From Anaerolineae bacterium (GTDB taxonomy: Bacteria > Chloroflexota > Anaerolineae > Aggregatilineales > Ch27), in assembly GCA_013178165.1 (NCBI GenBank), contig JABLXG010000005.1, positions 124,001-188,000 on the forward strand: a stretch of 64,000 bases of DNA, given 5' to 3'. Each line of letters begins with the position of its first letter. Positions within the stretch are counted from its first letter, which is position 1. Under the pieces are notes generated by a model. It saw nothing but the letters and a program-made list of their open reading frames with translations, searched no databases and was not told where the DNA came from. The position numbers and the translations under genes were made by a program. Positions 63,522 through 64,000 of the stretch are shown here, piece after piece.

Positions 63522-64000
63522 ATGGACGTTGCTGAGCTTGAAAAGAAAACCCTGACTGAACTACGCCGTCTGGCCCAGGAAGCCAATATCGCCGGCTACA
63601 GCCGCCTGAAAAAGTGGGACCTGATCCTGCGGCTGTTGCGCGATAAGGCCGAAAAGAAGGGGTATGAGCTGCGCGGCGGCGTGCTGGAAATCATCGATGA
63701 TGGGATTGGCTTCCTGCGCTCCAACAACTACCTGCCCGGCCCGGAAGACATCTATGTCTCCCAGACCCAGATCAAGCGCTTCGGGCTGCGCACGGGCGAC
63801 TTCGTCATTGGCCAGGTCCGCCCGCCCAAGGATTCCGAAAAGTATTACGGGTTGTTGCGGGTAGAAGCCATCAGCGGCAAAAGCCCGGAACTGGCCAAGC
63901 GCCGCCCCAACTTTGAAAACCTGACCGCCATTTTCCCCGATAAACGCTTTGACCTGGAAACTTCGCCGCGCATCCTGAGCACCCGGCTGCTGAACCTGAT
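63522..64000 (+). CDS. rho: Transcription termination factor Rho (5' part, cut by window end)
   Basis: From ATG 63522 about 159 residues are visible: the Rho_N helical domain (M-D-V-A-E-L-E-K-K-T-L-T-E-L), then the cold-shock-like RNA-binding domain (G-V-L-E-I-I-D-D-G-I-G-F-L-R, then Y-V-S-Q-T-Q-I-K-R-F-G-L-R-T-G-D). The ATPase domain lies beyond the window. Rho ends transcription at unstructured C-rich RNA. The gene has its own promoter and a long leader. Confidence 0.96.
   Translation, partial: MDVAELEKKTLTELRRLAQEANIAGYSRLKKWDLILRLLRDKAEKKGYELRGGVLEIIDDGIGFLRSNNYLPGPEDIYVSQTQIKRFGLRTGDFVIGQVRPPKDSEKYYGLLRVEAISGKSPELAKRRPNFENLTAIFPDKRFDLETSPRILSTRLLNL

Overview
The window is GC-rich bacterial chromosome. 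Its gene content suggests a member of the Chloroflexota, probably a free-living Anaerolineae-like heterotroph. This is inference, with no marker gene to settle it; supporting hints are a bacterial-type Elp3, a short EF-Ts, a bifunctional PGI/PMI, multi-zinc-ribbon membrane proteins and many polytopic proteins of unknown role. No outer-membrane biogenesis genes are seen. Most genes are native single-copy housekeeping or metabolic genes in short operons on both strands.

Layout. 1-5.7 kb: a partial ABC permease, a serine hydrolase, a tandem thioredoxin protein, a methyltransferase and a zinc-ribbon membrane protein. 5.7-12.8 kb: class V aminotransferase, amidohydrolase, GAF protein, pterin dehydratase, an ECF sigma/anti-sigma pair, tRNA-Gly, a methyltransferase and signal peptidase I. 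12.9-22.1 kb: a basic membrane protein, two paralogous ABC-2-like permeases without an ATPase, an AcuC-like deacetylase, a hexapeptide acyltransferase, a GH46-like chitosanase, a ferritin-like protein and a GH2 beta-mannosidase. 22.2-25.9 kb: frr-uppS-cdsA, an orphan gatC and a degenerate receiver/GGDEF protein.

25.9-29.5 kb is a low-GC island. It holds a 5'-truncated zinc-ribbon gene, two diverged remnants of an IS481-like element in the same orientation, a doubly frameshifted ABM-like pseudogene, an intact SRPBCC gene between the remnants, and a GT-C-like membrane protein. 29.6-38.6 kb: two polytopic proteins, Elp3, an OsmC protein, a TlpA-like thioredoxin, and a second ECF sigma factor followed by a secreted hydrolase and a zinc-finger anti-sigma factor. 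38.8-41.9 kb: rpsB-tsf-pyrH and a GNAT. 42.0-43.9 kb: folate genes folK/folB and a divergent folE. 44.2-45.4 kb: a low-GC PD-(D/E)XK nuclease-like gene.

45.4-49.1 kb is a minus-strand operon (PGI/PMI, epimerase, PPOX flavoprotein, GNAT, small protein). 49.3-52.6 kb: TetR plus MMPL transporter. 52.8-57.9 kb: CoA-binding protein with a structured leader, a Pmp3-like 53-residue protein, a TspO-like protein, an orphan molybdo-hydroxylase FAD subunit and urocanate hydratase. 58.1-61.8 kb: the rpmH-rnpA-yidD-[beta-propeller lipoprotein]-yidC-jag cluster. A 1211-bp ISAs1-family element with a perfect 10-bp target duplication (62.0-63.2 kb) separates it from rho, which runs off the right edge.

Cooperating groups are folate/pterin synthesis (folE, folB, folK and a distant pterin dehydratase), membrane protein insertion and lipid-carrier synthesis (yidC, jag, uppS, cdsA, lepB), translation (rpsB, tsf, frr, rpmH, rnpA) and two independent ECF sigma modules.

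No clearly new defence or biosynthetic system stands out. The strongest candidates for follow-up are the transposon-remnant island, the degenerate receiver/GGDEF protein, the split rpsB/frr cluster, a dispersed palindromic intergenic repeat, and the ATPase-less permease pair.
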